Origin: Mesorhizobium sp. M1D.F.Ca.ET.043.01.1.1
Lineage (GTDB): Bacteria > Pseudomonadota > Alphaproteobacteria > Rhizobiales > Rhizobiaceae
Assembly (NCBI RefSeq): GCF_003952385.1
Contig: NZ_CP034444.1
Span: 5,469,001 to 5,533,000 of the forward strand
Length of the DNA stretch: 64,000 bases
Direction of reading: 5' to 3'
Part shown: in pieces, positions 55,106 to 63,953 of the stretch
Position numbering within the stretch: the stretch's first letter is position 1
How the letters are laid out: the number at the start of each line of letters is the position of its first letter
Position numbers and translations under genes: made by a program
Notes under the pieces: model-generated
The model's database searches: none
Told to the model about the DNA's origin: nothing
The model's input: the letters and a program-made list of their open reading frames with translations, nothing else

Positions 55106-55265
55106 GCGGAATCGCTCCGGCGGCAACCACCACCGGAATGACAACAGACACCGGCGGCTCGTTCCGCCGGCCAGGAATTCACTTGCCTATCCCTTGCAGC
55201 GCCCGCGTTACAGCCGAACCTCGAACTCAGTGAAGTCCAAAGAAAAATCCAGAAGGAGAACATCG

Positions 55266-56300
55266 ATGAAGCACAGCCTGAAAACCTTTTCCCTTTTTGT
55301 CACCGGCATGGTGCTGGCGGCCTCTCTAGGTCAAACTGCTTTCGCCGAAGACCTACCTGGGAGCGGCAAGACGGTGCGGTACGCCCAGTCCGACAGCCTA
55401 GGCGCCAATTATGTCGTTGCCCAGATCGGCATGGCGGCGATGAAGGAACTCGGTTACGACGTCAAGCTTAGCACGCTCAACACCACCTTGTTCTTCCAGG
55501 CGGCAGCCCAGGGCGATCTCGATATCGCGACCGATATAAACTTCCCGCAGCGCGAGCCGGGCTATAAGAAGGTCGAGGCGCAGGCCGAGGTGGTCGGCGG
55601 CGGCCTAATTCAAGGCGGCGGCATTAATGGCTATCTGATCGACAAGAAGACCGCCGACGCAAACAACATTACCACGCTCGACCAGATGAAGAATCCGAAG
55701 ATCGCAGCTCTTTTCGGCACGACCGGTAAAGCCGACCTCATCAATTGCGATCCGGGCTGGAGTTGCGGCGATGTCGTTGACTTCCAGCTTGAGAAATTCG
55801 GACTCAAGGGCAATGTCAATTCGGTCCGCGGCAAATACGAGGCGCTGATGGTCGAGGCCGTCGCCCGTGTTAAGCGCGGCGAGCCGGTATTCTTCTATGC
55901 CTGGAGCCCCTCGTGGATGAACAAGGCTCTGGTGCCCGGCAAGGATGTCGTTTGGTTGCCGACGCCCTTCGATGCCTTGCCAGAAAAGGTCCCGAACAAG
56001 GGCTCTGCCTTGGTGCCAGGCGTCAGCGGGTGCGCTGGCGGCGCCGATCCGTGCCGCATGGCCATGGCAGCATGGAACTGGAACGCGGTCGCCAACCGGG
56101 AGTTCATTGCGGCCAATCCGGCAGTCAAGAAGCTCGTAGAGCAGATGTCGTTCCCGTTGGCCGACTGGTCGACCTGGGAACAAACGATCAGCGAAAAGGG
56201 CGGCAGCGACAACAACATCAAAAAGCTGGCGCATGAATGGATCGAAACCCATCAGGAACAGTTCAATGCCTGGGTTGACCGAGCCAAAATTGCAAGCTGA
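55266..56300 (+). CDS. ProX-type periplasmic binding protein
   Basis: Substrate-binding protein of 344 residues with a signal peptide (about 1-27, ending QTAFA). Tryptophans and the segments YAQSDSLGANYVVAQIG, YAWSPSWMNKAL and MAAWNWNAVANREF provide the aromatic residues that hold quaternary ammonium groups in ProX. Two Cys pairs (INCDPGWSCGD, GCAGGADPC) could form disulfides. The start is well supported by AGAAGGAG. It completes the importer; the natural ligand is a betaine-type compound by family, not shown. Confidence 0.92.
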   Translation: MKHSLKTFSLFVTGMVLAASLGQTAFAEDLPGSGKTVRYAQSDSLGANYVVAQIGMAAMKELGYDVKLSTLNTTLFFQAAAQGDLDIATDINFPQREPGYKKVEAQAEVVGGGLIQGGGINGYLIDKKTADANNITTLDQMKNPKIAALFGTTGKADLINCDPGWSCGDVVDFQLEKFGLKGNVNSVRGKYEALMVEAVARVKRGEPVFFYAWSPSWMNKALVPGKDVVWLPTPFDALPEKVPNKGSALVPGVSGCAGGADPCRMAMAAWNWNAVANREFIAANPAVKKLVEQMSFPLADWSTWEQTISEKGGSDNNIKKLAHEWIETHQEQFNAWVDRAKIAS

Positions 56301-57331
56301 TCACAATTCGCTGAAGTAGCCGCGCCAGGCCGACCCGACGCCGGGGGTTGACGACGCAAAGAAGCTCCGGTGGCGCAAGCCGCCGGGGCAATTCGATTTT
56401 GCCATTACTGCGGTGCTTTCGCTACTGAGTCCCTTTGAGCCAAGGTAGGTAGCTGGGGAGACTCAACAGGTTTGCACCGCATTCGGACGAGTACCGTCTC
56501 GCCTTCATGGTGATCAAAGCCTACCGCAAGCCCTAGAATGCGGAGCAGCCCGAACAGGTCGGCGAAGGTTTCGAACTGCTGGACAACCGGTCGCTTGCCT
56601 CCGTTTCCGGCTGGTGGCTCGCGAAACGACGCGCCGCGCTCGGCGTCACCGACGATGTCCTGGAGCGCCTGAAGGCACGGCTCCCACGATCGAAGCACTA
56701 CGCGCTGGGCGCGGAACCCGGCCACGCCGTGCTCGTCGAACCGTGGCGCGTGCTGCTCCCGGCGCGACCAACAAAATCGCTATTCGCCAATGGGTTACGA
56801 AGCTGTTCGCCAAAGTTGATTCAAGAAGCTGATTCAGACACTCGACGACCGAATTTATCTTCTCCAAACGGCAGCTTTGCGCCTATCTCGAACGTCAAGA
56901 TCAACCCTGCCGCTTCCTGAAAACCGGCCGCTGCTTTCTATCGCGAGAGCCTTTGCCGGTGATGTGATTTGGACAGTGAGTGAAGGCAGAGTCCTGTTCG
57001 TCTTGCCGCCCTGAGGGACGGCATTTTCCGGCGATGCAAGGTGGTTCATTGAAGGATGCGCCGTTCTGCGCCGCTGATGATCGACGGTCAGCTTGCTCTT
57101 CAAAGGTGGCGCGGCCCGTTGTGGACTCCTTGCGCGCTCGCAGATGCGGCATGAAATTCCAATCGGGTCCAACGCCAGCCGGTTGTTCAGGTCGATACCG
57201 TCGGCATCAAAGAAGCTTTGCGCATAGGCGACCTCTCAGCTCCGGGCGATGGCGTATCGTCGTTGTGGAGCGTTGAATTCACCGCTGCCTTTGGCTATTT
57301 CGCTGATAATGCTAGGATAGCGCGTCCCGTC
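56301..57331. other. Decayed intergenic region (right edge of the catabolic block)
   Basis: About 1 kb without an intact gene. It holds a stretch (about 56540-56770) that reads ALGAEPGHAVLVEPWRVLLP and similar on the plus strand, with stops and no identified family, and the regulator fragment at 57030-57228. No transposase or integrase is recognised. Confidence 0.6.
57030..57228 (-). pseudogene. C-terminal fragment of a short-chain fatty acyl regulator
   Basis: The minus strand reads SFFDADGIDLNNRLALDPIG, followed by SCRICERARSPQRAAPPL, matching the C-terminus of XRE-type short-chain fatty acyl regulators (ScfR/RamB group), which normally ends in a CRICER-x-x-CPQRA cysteine motif. One Cys of that motif is replaced by Ser. 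Everything upstream, including the DNA-binding domain, is missing. A remnant, presumably of a gene split by past rearrangement. Confidence 0.65.
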
Positions 57332-58318
57332 TTAGGAATAGCAGCCGCGCTCCACCGCCAGCCGCTTCACCAGCGCCGACACCGCGTCGATCGCCGGGGT
57401 CGGCCGGTCCGTCAGCCGGCCGAGTTCCTGGACAGCGCTGACCAAAGCGTCGATTTCCATCGGGCGGCCGCGCTCAAGGTCCTGCAGCATCGAGGTCTTG
57501 TGCACGCCGACATCGCCGGCGCCCTTGATGCGGCGGTCGACGGCAATCGGGAAGCGCACGCCGAGGCTTTCCCCGATCGCCTGCGCTTCCAGCATCATGG
57601 TGCGGGCGAGCGCGCGGGTGCCGTCGTCGGCGACGATCGCCGCCAGCGTCGAGCCCGTCAGCGCCGAGATCGGGTTGAAGGACAGGTTGCCCCACAGTTT
57701 CACCCAGATTTCGCTGCGGATGTCGTCGCGCACCGGCGCCTGCAGGCCGGCCTTGACCATTTCCTCGGCCAGCCGGATGACGCGTTCGCTCTTCTCACCG
57801 GAAGGTTCGCCGAGCGAAAAGCGCCTGCCCTCGACATGGCGGATGAGGCCCGGCGCGTCGACCTCGACGGCGGGGTAGACGACCGAACCGATGACGCGCT
57901 GCGGCCCGATCCGCTGCCAGATCGCGCCGCCCGGGTCGACACTGTCGAGCCTGGCACCTTCGAGCGGCCCGCTTAGCCCATGAAAGTACCACCAGGGCAC
58001 GCCGTTCTGCATGGTGACGACCGCGGTGTCCAGTCCCAGCAGCGGTGCGATCTGGTCGAGCGCCGGGGTCAGCGAATGGGCCTTCAGCGCCAGCAGCACA
58101 TAATCCTGCACGCCGAGCTCTTCGGCCTTCGCCGCGGCCCTGACCGGCGCCACCGTCTGCGCGTCGTCCTCGATCAGGCGCAGGCCGTCTGCCTGGATCG
58201 CTTCCAGATGCGCGCCGCGCGCCACGATCGACAGATCGGTGCGGCCGGCGATAGCCAGCTTGGCGGCGAGATAGCCGCCGATGGCGCCGGCCCCGAAAAC
58301 GGTGATCCTCATCGTCAC
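57332..58318 (-). CDS. Ketopantoate reductase family protein (PanE/ApbA)
   Basis: NADPH-dependent reductase family member of 328 residues. The Rossmann motif FGAGAIGGYLAAKL is N-terminal, the catalytic Lys lies in the KAHSL segment and the C-terminal domain has KLWGNLSFNPISALTG with the conserved Asn. The start is the GTG at 58318, overlapping the ligase stop; an ATG at 58312 would also serve. Given the opine-like transporter in its operon, it could be an alternative keto-acid or opine-like dehydrogenase rather than the vitamin B5 enzyme. This is inference. Confidence 0.85.
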   Translation of the reverse strand: MTMRITVFGAGAIGGYLAAKLAIAGRTDLSIVARGAHLEAIQADGLRLIEDDAQTVAPVRAAAKAEELGVQDYVLLALKAHSLTPALDQIAPLLGLDTAVVTMQNGVPWWYFHGLSGPLEGARLDSVDPGGAIWQRIGPQRVIGSVVYPAVEVDAPGLIRHVEGRRFSLGEPSGEKSERVIRLAEEMVKAGLQAPVRDDIRSEIWVKLWGNLSFNPISALTGSTLAAIVADDGTRALARTMMLEAQAIGESLGVRFPIAVDRRIKGAGDVGVHKTSMLQDLERGRPMEIDALVSAVQELGRLTDRPTPAIDAVSALVKRLAVERGCYS

Positions 58319-59841
58319 AGCCCGAGCTTGGCTGCCAGCCCGATGCGCTGCAGCTTGCCCGTCGCGCCCTTGGGGATCTCGTCCAGGATCAGTACCTTGC
58401 GCGGCACCTTGAAGTCGGCGAGCCGCGTCGCTGCGTGAGCGCGGATCTCGCTTTCGCTGGCGCTCATGCCTTCGCGCAGCACGACGGCCGCCGCCACCTC
58501 CTCGCTAAGCTTGTCATGCGGCATGGCGAAGGTGACGACCTGCGCCACCGCCGGATGGTCCATCAGCACGTCGTCGACCTCGAGCGGCGAGATCTTTTCG
58601 CCGCCGCGGTTGATGATCTCCTTGAGCCGGCCGGTGACGCGGAGGTAGCCGTCCTCGTCGAGCACGCCCTGGTCGCCGGTGTGGAACCAGCCATGCGCGA
58701 AGGCCGTCGCATTGGCGTCCGGGTTTTTCTCGTAGCCTGATGTGACGTTGGCGCCGCGAATGACGATTTCGCCGGTCTCGCCGGCCTGCATCAGCCGGCC
58801 ATCCAGTGCCATGACGGCGATTTCGGGTCCGCCGGCGGCACCGACACTGCCTGGCTTGCGCAGCCCCGGCGGCAGCCGGTTCGACGCCATCTGGTGCGCC
58901 GCCTCGGTCATGCCGTAGGCCTCGATGACCGGACAGCCGAAGGTCGCTTCCAGTTCCGCCATCACCTGTGCCGGTAGCGATGCAGAGGACGAGCGGATGA
59001 AGCGCAGCGAGGCCGCCGCCAGCACGTCCGGATTGCGCGGCGCGCGCGGCAGGATCGCCTGGTGCATGGTCGGCACGGCCGTGTACCAGCTCGGCCTGGC
59101 GTCGCTCAGCCACTGGAAGAAGCGCAGCGCGTTGAAGCCCGGCGTGCAGTAGATGCTGGCGCCGGCGGCGAGCGACGACAGCACTGCCGCGATCAGCCCG
59201 TGGATGTGAAACAGCGGCATGATGTTGAGGCAGCGGTCGTCGGCGCTCAGGCCGAGCGTCGCGCCGATATGGCGGGCGGAGGCCGCGACATTGGCATGGC
59301 TGAGCGGCACCAGCTTGGGGCGCGAGGTGGTGCCCGACGTGTGCAGCAACAGCGCGATGTCGTCGTCGCGCGCCATGTCGGGCGCCGCCTGCGGCCCCAC
59401 TGACGGGCCCTCGATGACGAAGCTGCCAGCAGGGGCGCCGGCCGGCACGACCAGCCGCAGCACGGCGATGCCCAGACGCTTGGCCACCGTCACCGCCGGG
59501 CCACTCTCGTCGGCGGAGACGAGGATCGCCTTGGCACCGATGTCGGTCAGGTAGAAATCGAGTTCGTCCGCCCGGTAGGCCGGATTGAGCGGCGCCGTCG
59601 AGGCGCTTGCCGCCACCGCAACGAAGCTCGTCGCCATCTCCGGCCCGTTCGGCAGCACGATCGCCACCCGGTCGCCCCGGCCGATGCCGCGCGCATGCAG
59701 CGCCGCCCCCGTGGCGCCTACCAGCTGACGCAATCCGCCATGGGTGAGGGTGGGCCGGTCAGGCGCCAGGATCGCCGGCGCGTCATCGGCTCCGGAGGCG
59801 AGCGGGCGTGAAAGCCCTTGCGAATTTGCGTTGCTGGTCAT
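58315..59841 (-). CDS. Acyl-CoA ligase (ANL family, oxalyl-CoA synthetase-like)
   Basis: AMP-forming ligase of 508 residues. The A3 core is LLHTSGTTSRPKLVPLSH, A5 is EAYGMTEAAHQM, A7 is GWFHTGDQGVLDEDGYL, then GRLKEIINRGGEKI and the C-terminal Lys in PKGATGKLQR. The overall character is that of small dicarboxylate or oxalate-CoA ligases, by impression. I chose the ATG at 59841 (a GTG at 59847 is also possible). It precedes the ketopantoate-reductase-like gene in the same operon and overlaps its start. Confidence 0.9.
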   Translation of the reverse strand: MTSNANSQGLSRPLASGADDAPAILAPDRPTLTHGGLRQLVGATGAALHARGIGRGDRVAIVLPNGPEMATSFVAVAASASTAPLNPAYRADELDFYLTDIGAKAILVSADESGPAVTVAKRLGIAVLRLVVPAGAPAGSFVIEGPSVGPQAAPDMARDDDIALLLHTSGTTSRPKLVPLSHANVAASARHIGATLGLSADDRCLNIMPLFHIHGLIAAVLSSLAAGASIYCTPGFNALRFFQWLSDARPSWYTAVPTMHQAILPRAPRNPDVLAAASLRFIRSSSASLPAQVMAELEATFGCPVIEAYGMTEAAHQMASNRLPPGLRKPGSVGAAGGPEIAVMALDGRLMQAGETGEIVIRGANVTSGYEKNPDANATAFAHGWFHTGDQGVLDEDGYLRVTGRLKEIINRGGEKISPLEVDDVLMDHPAVAQVVTFAMPHDKLSEEVAAAVVLREGMSASESEIRAHAATRLADFKVPRKVLILDEIPKGATGKLQRIGLAAKLGL

Positions 59842-59908
59842 GGTCACCGACTATCGTTCCAATCCGTCAAAATCCAGCCGCGACACACAGATGTGATGCC
59901 GCCGGCTC

Positions 59909-61495
59909 TCAATATCCCAACGCCATCCCGTCCTTGCGCGGGTCGGAGGCGCCGGTCATCGTGCCCTTTTCCCAGTCGATCAGCACTGCCTGGCCGCCGC
60001 CAAGCGGGTGATGCGGTTCGACGATGCGATGGCCGCGCTTGCGCAAGCCCTTGATCGCCTCGTCGGGAACGTTGCGCTCAGCCTCCACAACGTCATCGTT
60101 GTAAAAAACACGCGGCGCATCCATCGCCTGCTGTGGATCCATGCCGAAGTCGATCATGTTGGTCAAAAAATGCACATGGCCGAAAGGCTGGTAGCCGCCG
60201 CCCATGACGCCGAACGGCATCACCACGCGGCCATTCCGGGTCGCCATTCCGGGCATGATCGTGTGCATCGGCCGCTTGCCGGGCGCGATCGCATTGGGAT
60301 GCCAGGGCTCGAGCCGGAAGCTCGAGCCACGGTTCTGCAGCACCACGCCGGTCTTCGGACTGACCACGCCGCTGCCGAACGAATAATAGGTCGAGTTGAT
60401 GAAGGAGACCGCGTTGCGGTCGCGATCGACCACGGTGATGTAGACCGTGTCGCTGCCCGGCAGGTCCAGCTTCGGCAGATGCGTCATCGCCCGCTCGGGG
60501 TCGATCTCGGCGCGCAGCCTGTCGGCATAGGCGGCGGACAAGAGCTGTTTGACCGGCACCGGGACCTGGTCCTGGTCGCCCACAAAACGGTCGCGGTCCT
60601 GGTAGGCCAGCCGCCCCGCCTCGATTTCCAGATGCAGCCGCTCGGCGCCATTGGGATCGAGCCCGCCAAGCTTGAAGCCGGACAGCACATTCAGCATTAG
60701 AAGCGCGGTCAGCCCCTGGTTGTTCGGCGGCATCTGGTGGATGTCGTAGCCGCCGTAGGAGGTGCTGACCGGTGCCACATAGTCGCCTTTGGTCGCCGCG
60801 AAATCCTCTTGGCTATGCAGCCCGCCCAATTCCTTGAGCCGGCGCACCATATCGTCGGCGACAGCACCCTCGTAGAAGCCGGCGCGGCCCTGCTTGGTGA
60901 TGATGCGCAAGGTAGCGGCGAGTTCCGGCTGGCGGTGGACGTCGCCGGCCCTCGGCGCCTTGCCGCCGGGCAGGAAGATGCGCGCGGCATGTTCGTCCGC
61001 GGCAAGGTCGATCTCCGGGTCCGCCCAGTCGAAGGCGACGCGGTCGTGCACGACATAGCCGTTCTCGGCATAATGAATGGCCGGCGCCAGCACCTCGGCG
61101 AGGTCCTTGCTGCCATGGTCCTCGAGCAACCGGCACCAGGCATCGATGGCGCCCGGCACCGTCACTGCGTGCGGCCCCTGTTTGGGAAGCTCGCTGAAAC
61201 CCTTGTCCAAGTACCAGTCGACGGTCGCGGCCGCCGGTGCGCGGCCGGAGCCGTTGAAGGCCAGCACGTCAGCTTGTCCCGCCGGGCAGTAGAGCACGAA
61301 ACAATCGCCGCCGATGCCTGTCGATTGCGGCTCGACCACGGCCTGCACGGCAGCGGCGCAGACCGCCGCGTCCATGGCATTGCCGCCGGCGCGCAGCATC
61401 TCGATCGCCGCGAGCGTCGACAGCGGATGCGATGTCGCGGCGACCGCTTCGGTGGCACGAACCGGCGAGCGGCCGGGAAACTGGAAATCACGCAT
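59909..61495 (-). CDS. Gamma-glutamyltransferase family hydrolase
   Basis: N-terminal nucleophile enzyme of 528 residues, which self-cleaves at a Thr. The heavy-chain half has GGNAMDAAVCAAAVQAVVEP and GIGGDCFVLY; the cleavage site is the Thr of SDTVYITVVD, where the usual T-T-H is altered to T-V-Y as in the YwrD-like branch. GGGYQPFGHVHFL and GGGQAV mark the C-terminal half. No signal peptide is seen, so it may act in the cytoplasm on an imported compound. ATG at 61495 chosen; a TTG lies 12 bases upstream. Confidence 0.9.
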   Translation of the reverse strand: MRDFQFPGRSPVRATEAVAATSHPLSTLAAIEMLRAGGNAMDAAVCAAAVQAVVEPQSTGIGGDCFVLYCPAGQADVLAFNGSGRAPAAATVDWYLDKGFSELPKQGPHAVTVPGAIDAWCRLLEDHGSKDLAEVLAPAIHYAENGYVVHDRVAFDWADPEIDLAADEHAARIFLPGGKAPRAGDVHRQPELAATLRIITKQGRAGFYEGAVADDMVRRLKELGGLHSQEDFAATKGDYVAPVSTSYGGYDIHQMPPNNQGLTALLMLNVLSGFKLGGLDPNGAERLHLEIEAGRLAYQDRDRFVGDQDQVPVPVKQLLSAAYADRLRAEIDPERAMTHLPKLDLPGSDTVYITVVDRDRNAVSFINSTYYSFGSGVVSPKTGVVLQNRGSSFRLEPWHPNAIAPGKRPMHTIMPGMATRNGRVVMPFGVMGGGYQPFGHVHFLTNMIDFGMDPQQAMDAPRVFYNDDVVEAERNVPDEAIKGLRKRGHRIVEPHHPLGGGQAVLIDWEKGTMTGASDPRKDGMALGY

Positions 61496-61627
61496 TCTGT
61501 TTTTCAATCCCTTGGTCTGATGGATGCGACGTGTCCGCCGTCGCGTGACACAACACGGCAGCGGATCGTTTCGGCTTGTCCGCGCAACCCATGTCGCCAG
61601 TTCTCCTGATTATGCCCTGGTCATGTT

Positions 61628-62320
61628 TCATGCGCGGACCCGATAGGGCGTCAGCCAGGTCTCCAGGGCATTCAGTGCCGAGATGATTGTGAAATTGATG
61701 GTGAGGTAAATCGCGCCGGCAGCCACGAAAACTTCAACCGCGCGATAGGTCTGAGAAATCAGGCCTTGAGCGATGCCGGTCACTTCCATCAGGGTGACGA
61801 TCGATGCGAGCGACGTGCCCTTCACCATGAGGATGATCTCGTTGCTGTAGCTTGGAATGGCTTGGCGCAGCGCCAAAGGCAGAATGACGAGGCGCAGTGT
61901 CTGGATCCGTGTCATCCCGAAGGCGGAAGCGGCCTCGACAAGGCCGCGCGGCACGCCTTGGATTGCGCCCCGCAGGATCTCGCTGCCATACGCAGCGGTA
62001 TTGAGACTGAGTGCGATGATGGCGCACCAACAGGGCTCGCGAAACAGCCACCAGAGCCCAACGGCCTGAAGCGTGGAACGGAACTGGCCGAGGCCGTAGT
62101 AGATGAGGAAGATCTGGACGAGCAATGGCGTGCCGCGAAAGACGGCGACGAAGGCGCGTATCGGCCAGACCAGCATCCGATGGTTTCCCTGCTGCGCCAG
62201 TGCTAGCAACAGGGCCAAGACAAAGCCTATTGCTATCGACAACCCCGCAAGCTGCAAGGTCAGCGGCAAGCCGGAGAGAAGGGTTGGAATGATATCGACA
62301 AAGAAATGCAGGTCGATCAT
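61628..62320 (-). CDS. Polar amino-acid ABC transporter permease
   Basis: HisM/GlnP-type inner-membrane permease of 230 residues with about five helices. The family loop is EAASAFGMTRIQTLRLVILPLALRQAIPSYSNE, the site for the ATPase, and the start has LPLTLQLAGLSIAIGFVLALLLAL. Its start overlaps the stop of the second permease gene upstream (ATGA). It pairs with that permease in the same importer. Confidence 0.92.
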   Translation of the reverse strand: MIDLHFFVDIIPTLLSGLPLTLQLAGLSIAIGFVLALLLALAQQGNHRMLVWPIRAFVAVFRGTPLLVQIFLIYYGLGQFRSTLQAVGLWWLFREPCWCAIIALSLNTAAYGSEILRGAIQGVPRGLVEAASAFGMTRIQTLRLVILPLALRQAIPSYSNEIILMVKGTSLASIVTLMEVTGIAQGLISQTYRAVEVFVAAGAIYLTINFTIISALNALETWLTPYRVRA

Positions 62321-63030
62321 GCGTGGACCATGCCTCGCCACGCCCGCGCCTCGCCGTAGCGGAAGACCGAACCGGTCACGGCAGCGATGAGGAAATACAG
62401 TGCCGCGGCGGCCAGGTAAAAGACGAAGGGCTCCCTCATCGATCCTGCGCCGATCTGAGATTGCCGCATCAATTCCACGAGACCGATCACGGAGATCAGG
62501 GCCGAATCCTTGAGCACCAGTTGCCAGACATTTCCGAGGCCCGGCAGGGCGTGCCGCATCAATTGCGGTATGATGACGAGGCGTAGCGAATGGAATCGGG
62601 CCAGGCCCAAAGCCTTGCAAGCTTCGAACTGGCCGGGATCGACGGCGAAATAGGCTCCGCGATAGACCTCGGCTTGATAGGCGCCAGAAATAATGCCGAT
62701 CGCCAGGACGCCGGTTGCAAATGTCGGGAGCCCGACGAAGCCGGCGCTGCCGAAGAGTTTTCCGATCTCGGTCAAGGCGATGCTGCCGCCATAGTAGAGC
62801 AGGTAGATCGTCAACAGATCGGGCACGCCCCTGAACACCGTGCCATAGGCCTTGGCCAACCACGACGGTACAGCTCTCGGTGAAAGCCGACCGCTCGCGG
62901 CCACTGCGCCGAAGAGGGCGCCGAGCAGGAAGCCTAGGATGGACAGCGCAAACGTAACGCCTGCTGCCAAGAGCAGCGCGCCGCCCCAGCCGCCCTTGCC
63001 GAGGGACAGGATATGGAGTGCATCGGTCAT
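62317..63030 (-). CDS. Polar amino-acid ABC transporter permease (second)
   Basis: HisQ/OccQ-type permease of 237 residues. Conserved parts are TVFRGVPDLLTIYLLYYGG and the coupling loop CKALGLARFHSLRLVIIPQLMRHALPGLGN, with five predicted helices. It lies 71 bases downstream of the binding-protein gene and overlaps the next permease. The pair resembles the OccQ/OccM permeases of opine transport. Confidence 0.92.
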   Translation of the reverse strand: MTDALHILSLGKGGWGGALLLAAGVTFALSILGFLLGALFGAVAASGRLSPRAVPSWLAKAYGTVFRGVPDLLTIYLLYYGGSIALTEIGKLFGSAGFVGLPTFATGVLAIGIISGAYQAEVYRGAYFAVDPGQFEACKALGLARFHSLRLVIIPQLMRHALPGLGNVWQLVLKDSALISVIGLVELMRQSQIGAGSMREPFVFYLAAAALYFLIAAVTGSVFRYGEARAWRGMVHA

Positions 63031-63101
63031 TTGAAACCTAGATGATCAGGGGCGTCCGGCCGATCGGTCGACACCGACCGGCCGGACAGATCCCCAAATG
63101 G

Positions 63102-63953
63102 TTACTTGACCGGCGTCACGTCCGTTTTCACCCATTTTTCCGAGATGCTCTTGATGGTGCCGTCGGCGATCGCGGCGCTGATCGCGTCGTTCAGCATCTG
63201 CTTGAGCTTGGTGTCTTCCTTCCTCAGGCCCGCACCGGTTCCGGCGCCGAACAGACCGCCGACAAAGCCCGGCCCCGCTACCGTGAAGCCCGCGAATTCG
63301 GGTTTTGCGAGCGTCGCGGCGAGCGCCGTCTTCTGAGCGAATATCGCGTCGATGCGGCCCGCGGCCAGATCGAGATCGTGCTGCTCGGTCGTCTTGTACT
63401 CGCGGATCTCCACCGTGTCCCCGAAGTATTTCTTGACGAATTCGAGCATCGCCGTTGCCGCCTGGACGCCGACCACCTTGCCTTTCAGCAAGGGCTTCAA
63501 CTTATCGATCGCGGCCTTGGTAGCAGCCTCATCGTCCATTTTGAATTTCTCGGTCGAAGCGCCGAGCTTGCCCAGGTCGCTGTCCTTGGCGGCTGCGAAA
63601 CCACCCGGGTCGATCGCATAAGGCTGGGTGAAGTCGATGGTCTCGAGGCGTTTCGGCGTGATGAACATGCCGGCCATGATCACATCGAACTTGCCGACCT
63701 TCAGCGCAGGAATAAGACCGTCCCAATCCTGGGCGATGATGGTGCATTTGACCTTCATCCGCTCGCAAAGATTGTTGGCGAGATCGATCTCCAGTCCGTC
63801 GAGCTTGCCGTCGGCGTTGGTGAAGTTCCATGGAGCGTAGGCGCCCTCCGTGGCGATGGTTATGGACTTGGGCGCGTCCTCGGCCAACGCTGTGTGCATG
63901 AAGCCGAACATGCCGAGTGCGGCCGCAACTGCGGCCAAACGATTGAATTTCAT
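63102..63953 (-). CDS. Amino-acid/opine-type periplasmic binding protein
   Basis: Binding protein of 283 residues with a signal peptide (about 1-24, ending TALA). The core ITIATEGAYAPWNFTNADGK, LDGLEIDLANNLCERMKVKC and DLDLAAGRIDAIFA align well with OccT and NocT, the octopine/nopaline binders, and with arginine binders. It is the first gene of the leftward operon. The natural ligand may be an opine, arginine or a gamma-glutamyl compound; the downstream transferase favours the last, but weakly. Confidence 0.9.
   Translation of the reverse strand: MKFNRLAAVAAALGMFGFMHTALAEDAPKSITIATEGAYAPWNFTNADGKLDGLEIDLANNLCERMKVKCTIIAQDWDGLIPALKVGKFDVIMAGMFITPKRLETIDFTQPYAIDPGGFAAAKDSDLGKLGASTEKFKMDDEAATKAAIDKLKPLLKGKVVGVQAATAMLEFVKKYFGDTVEIREYKTTEQHDLDLAAGRIDAIFAQKTALAATLAKPEFAGFTVAGPGFVGGLFGAGTGAGLRKEDTKLKQMLNDAISAAIADGTIKSISEKWVKTDVTPVK

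Noticed and set aside
56301..57029. Transposase remnant
   Set aside because: One readable stretch (VLVEPWRVLLP) exists, but it has no recognisable transposase signature and no terminal inverted repeats were seen.
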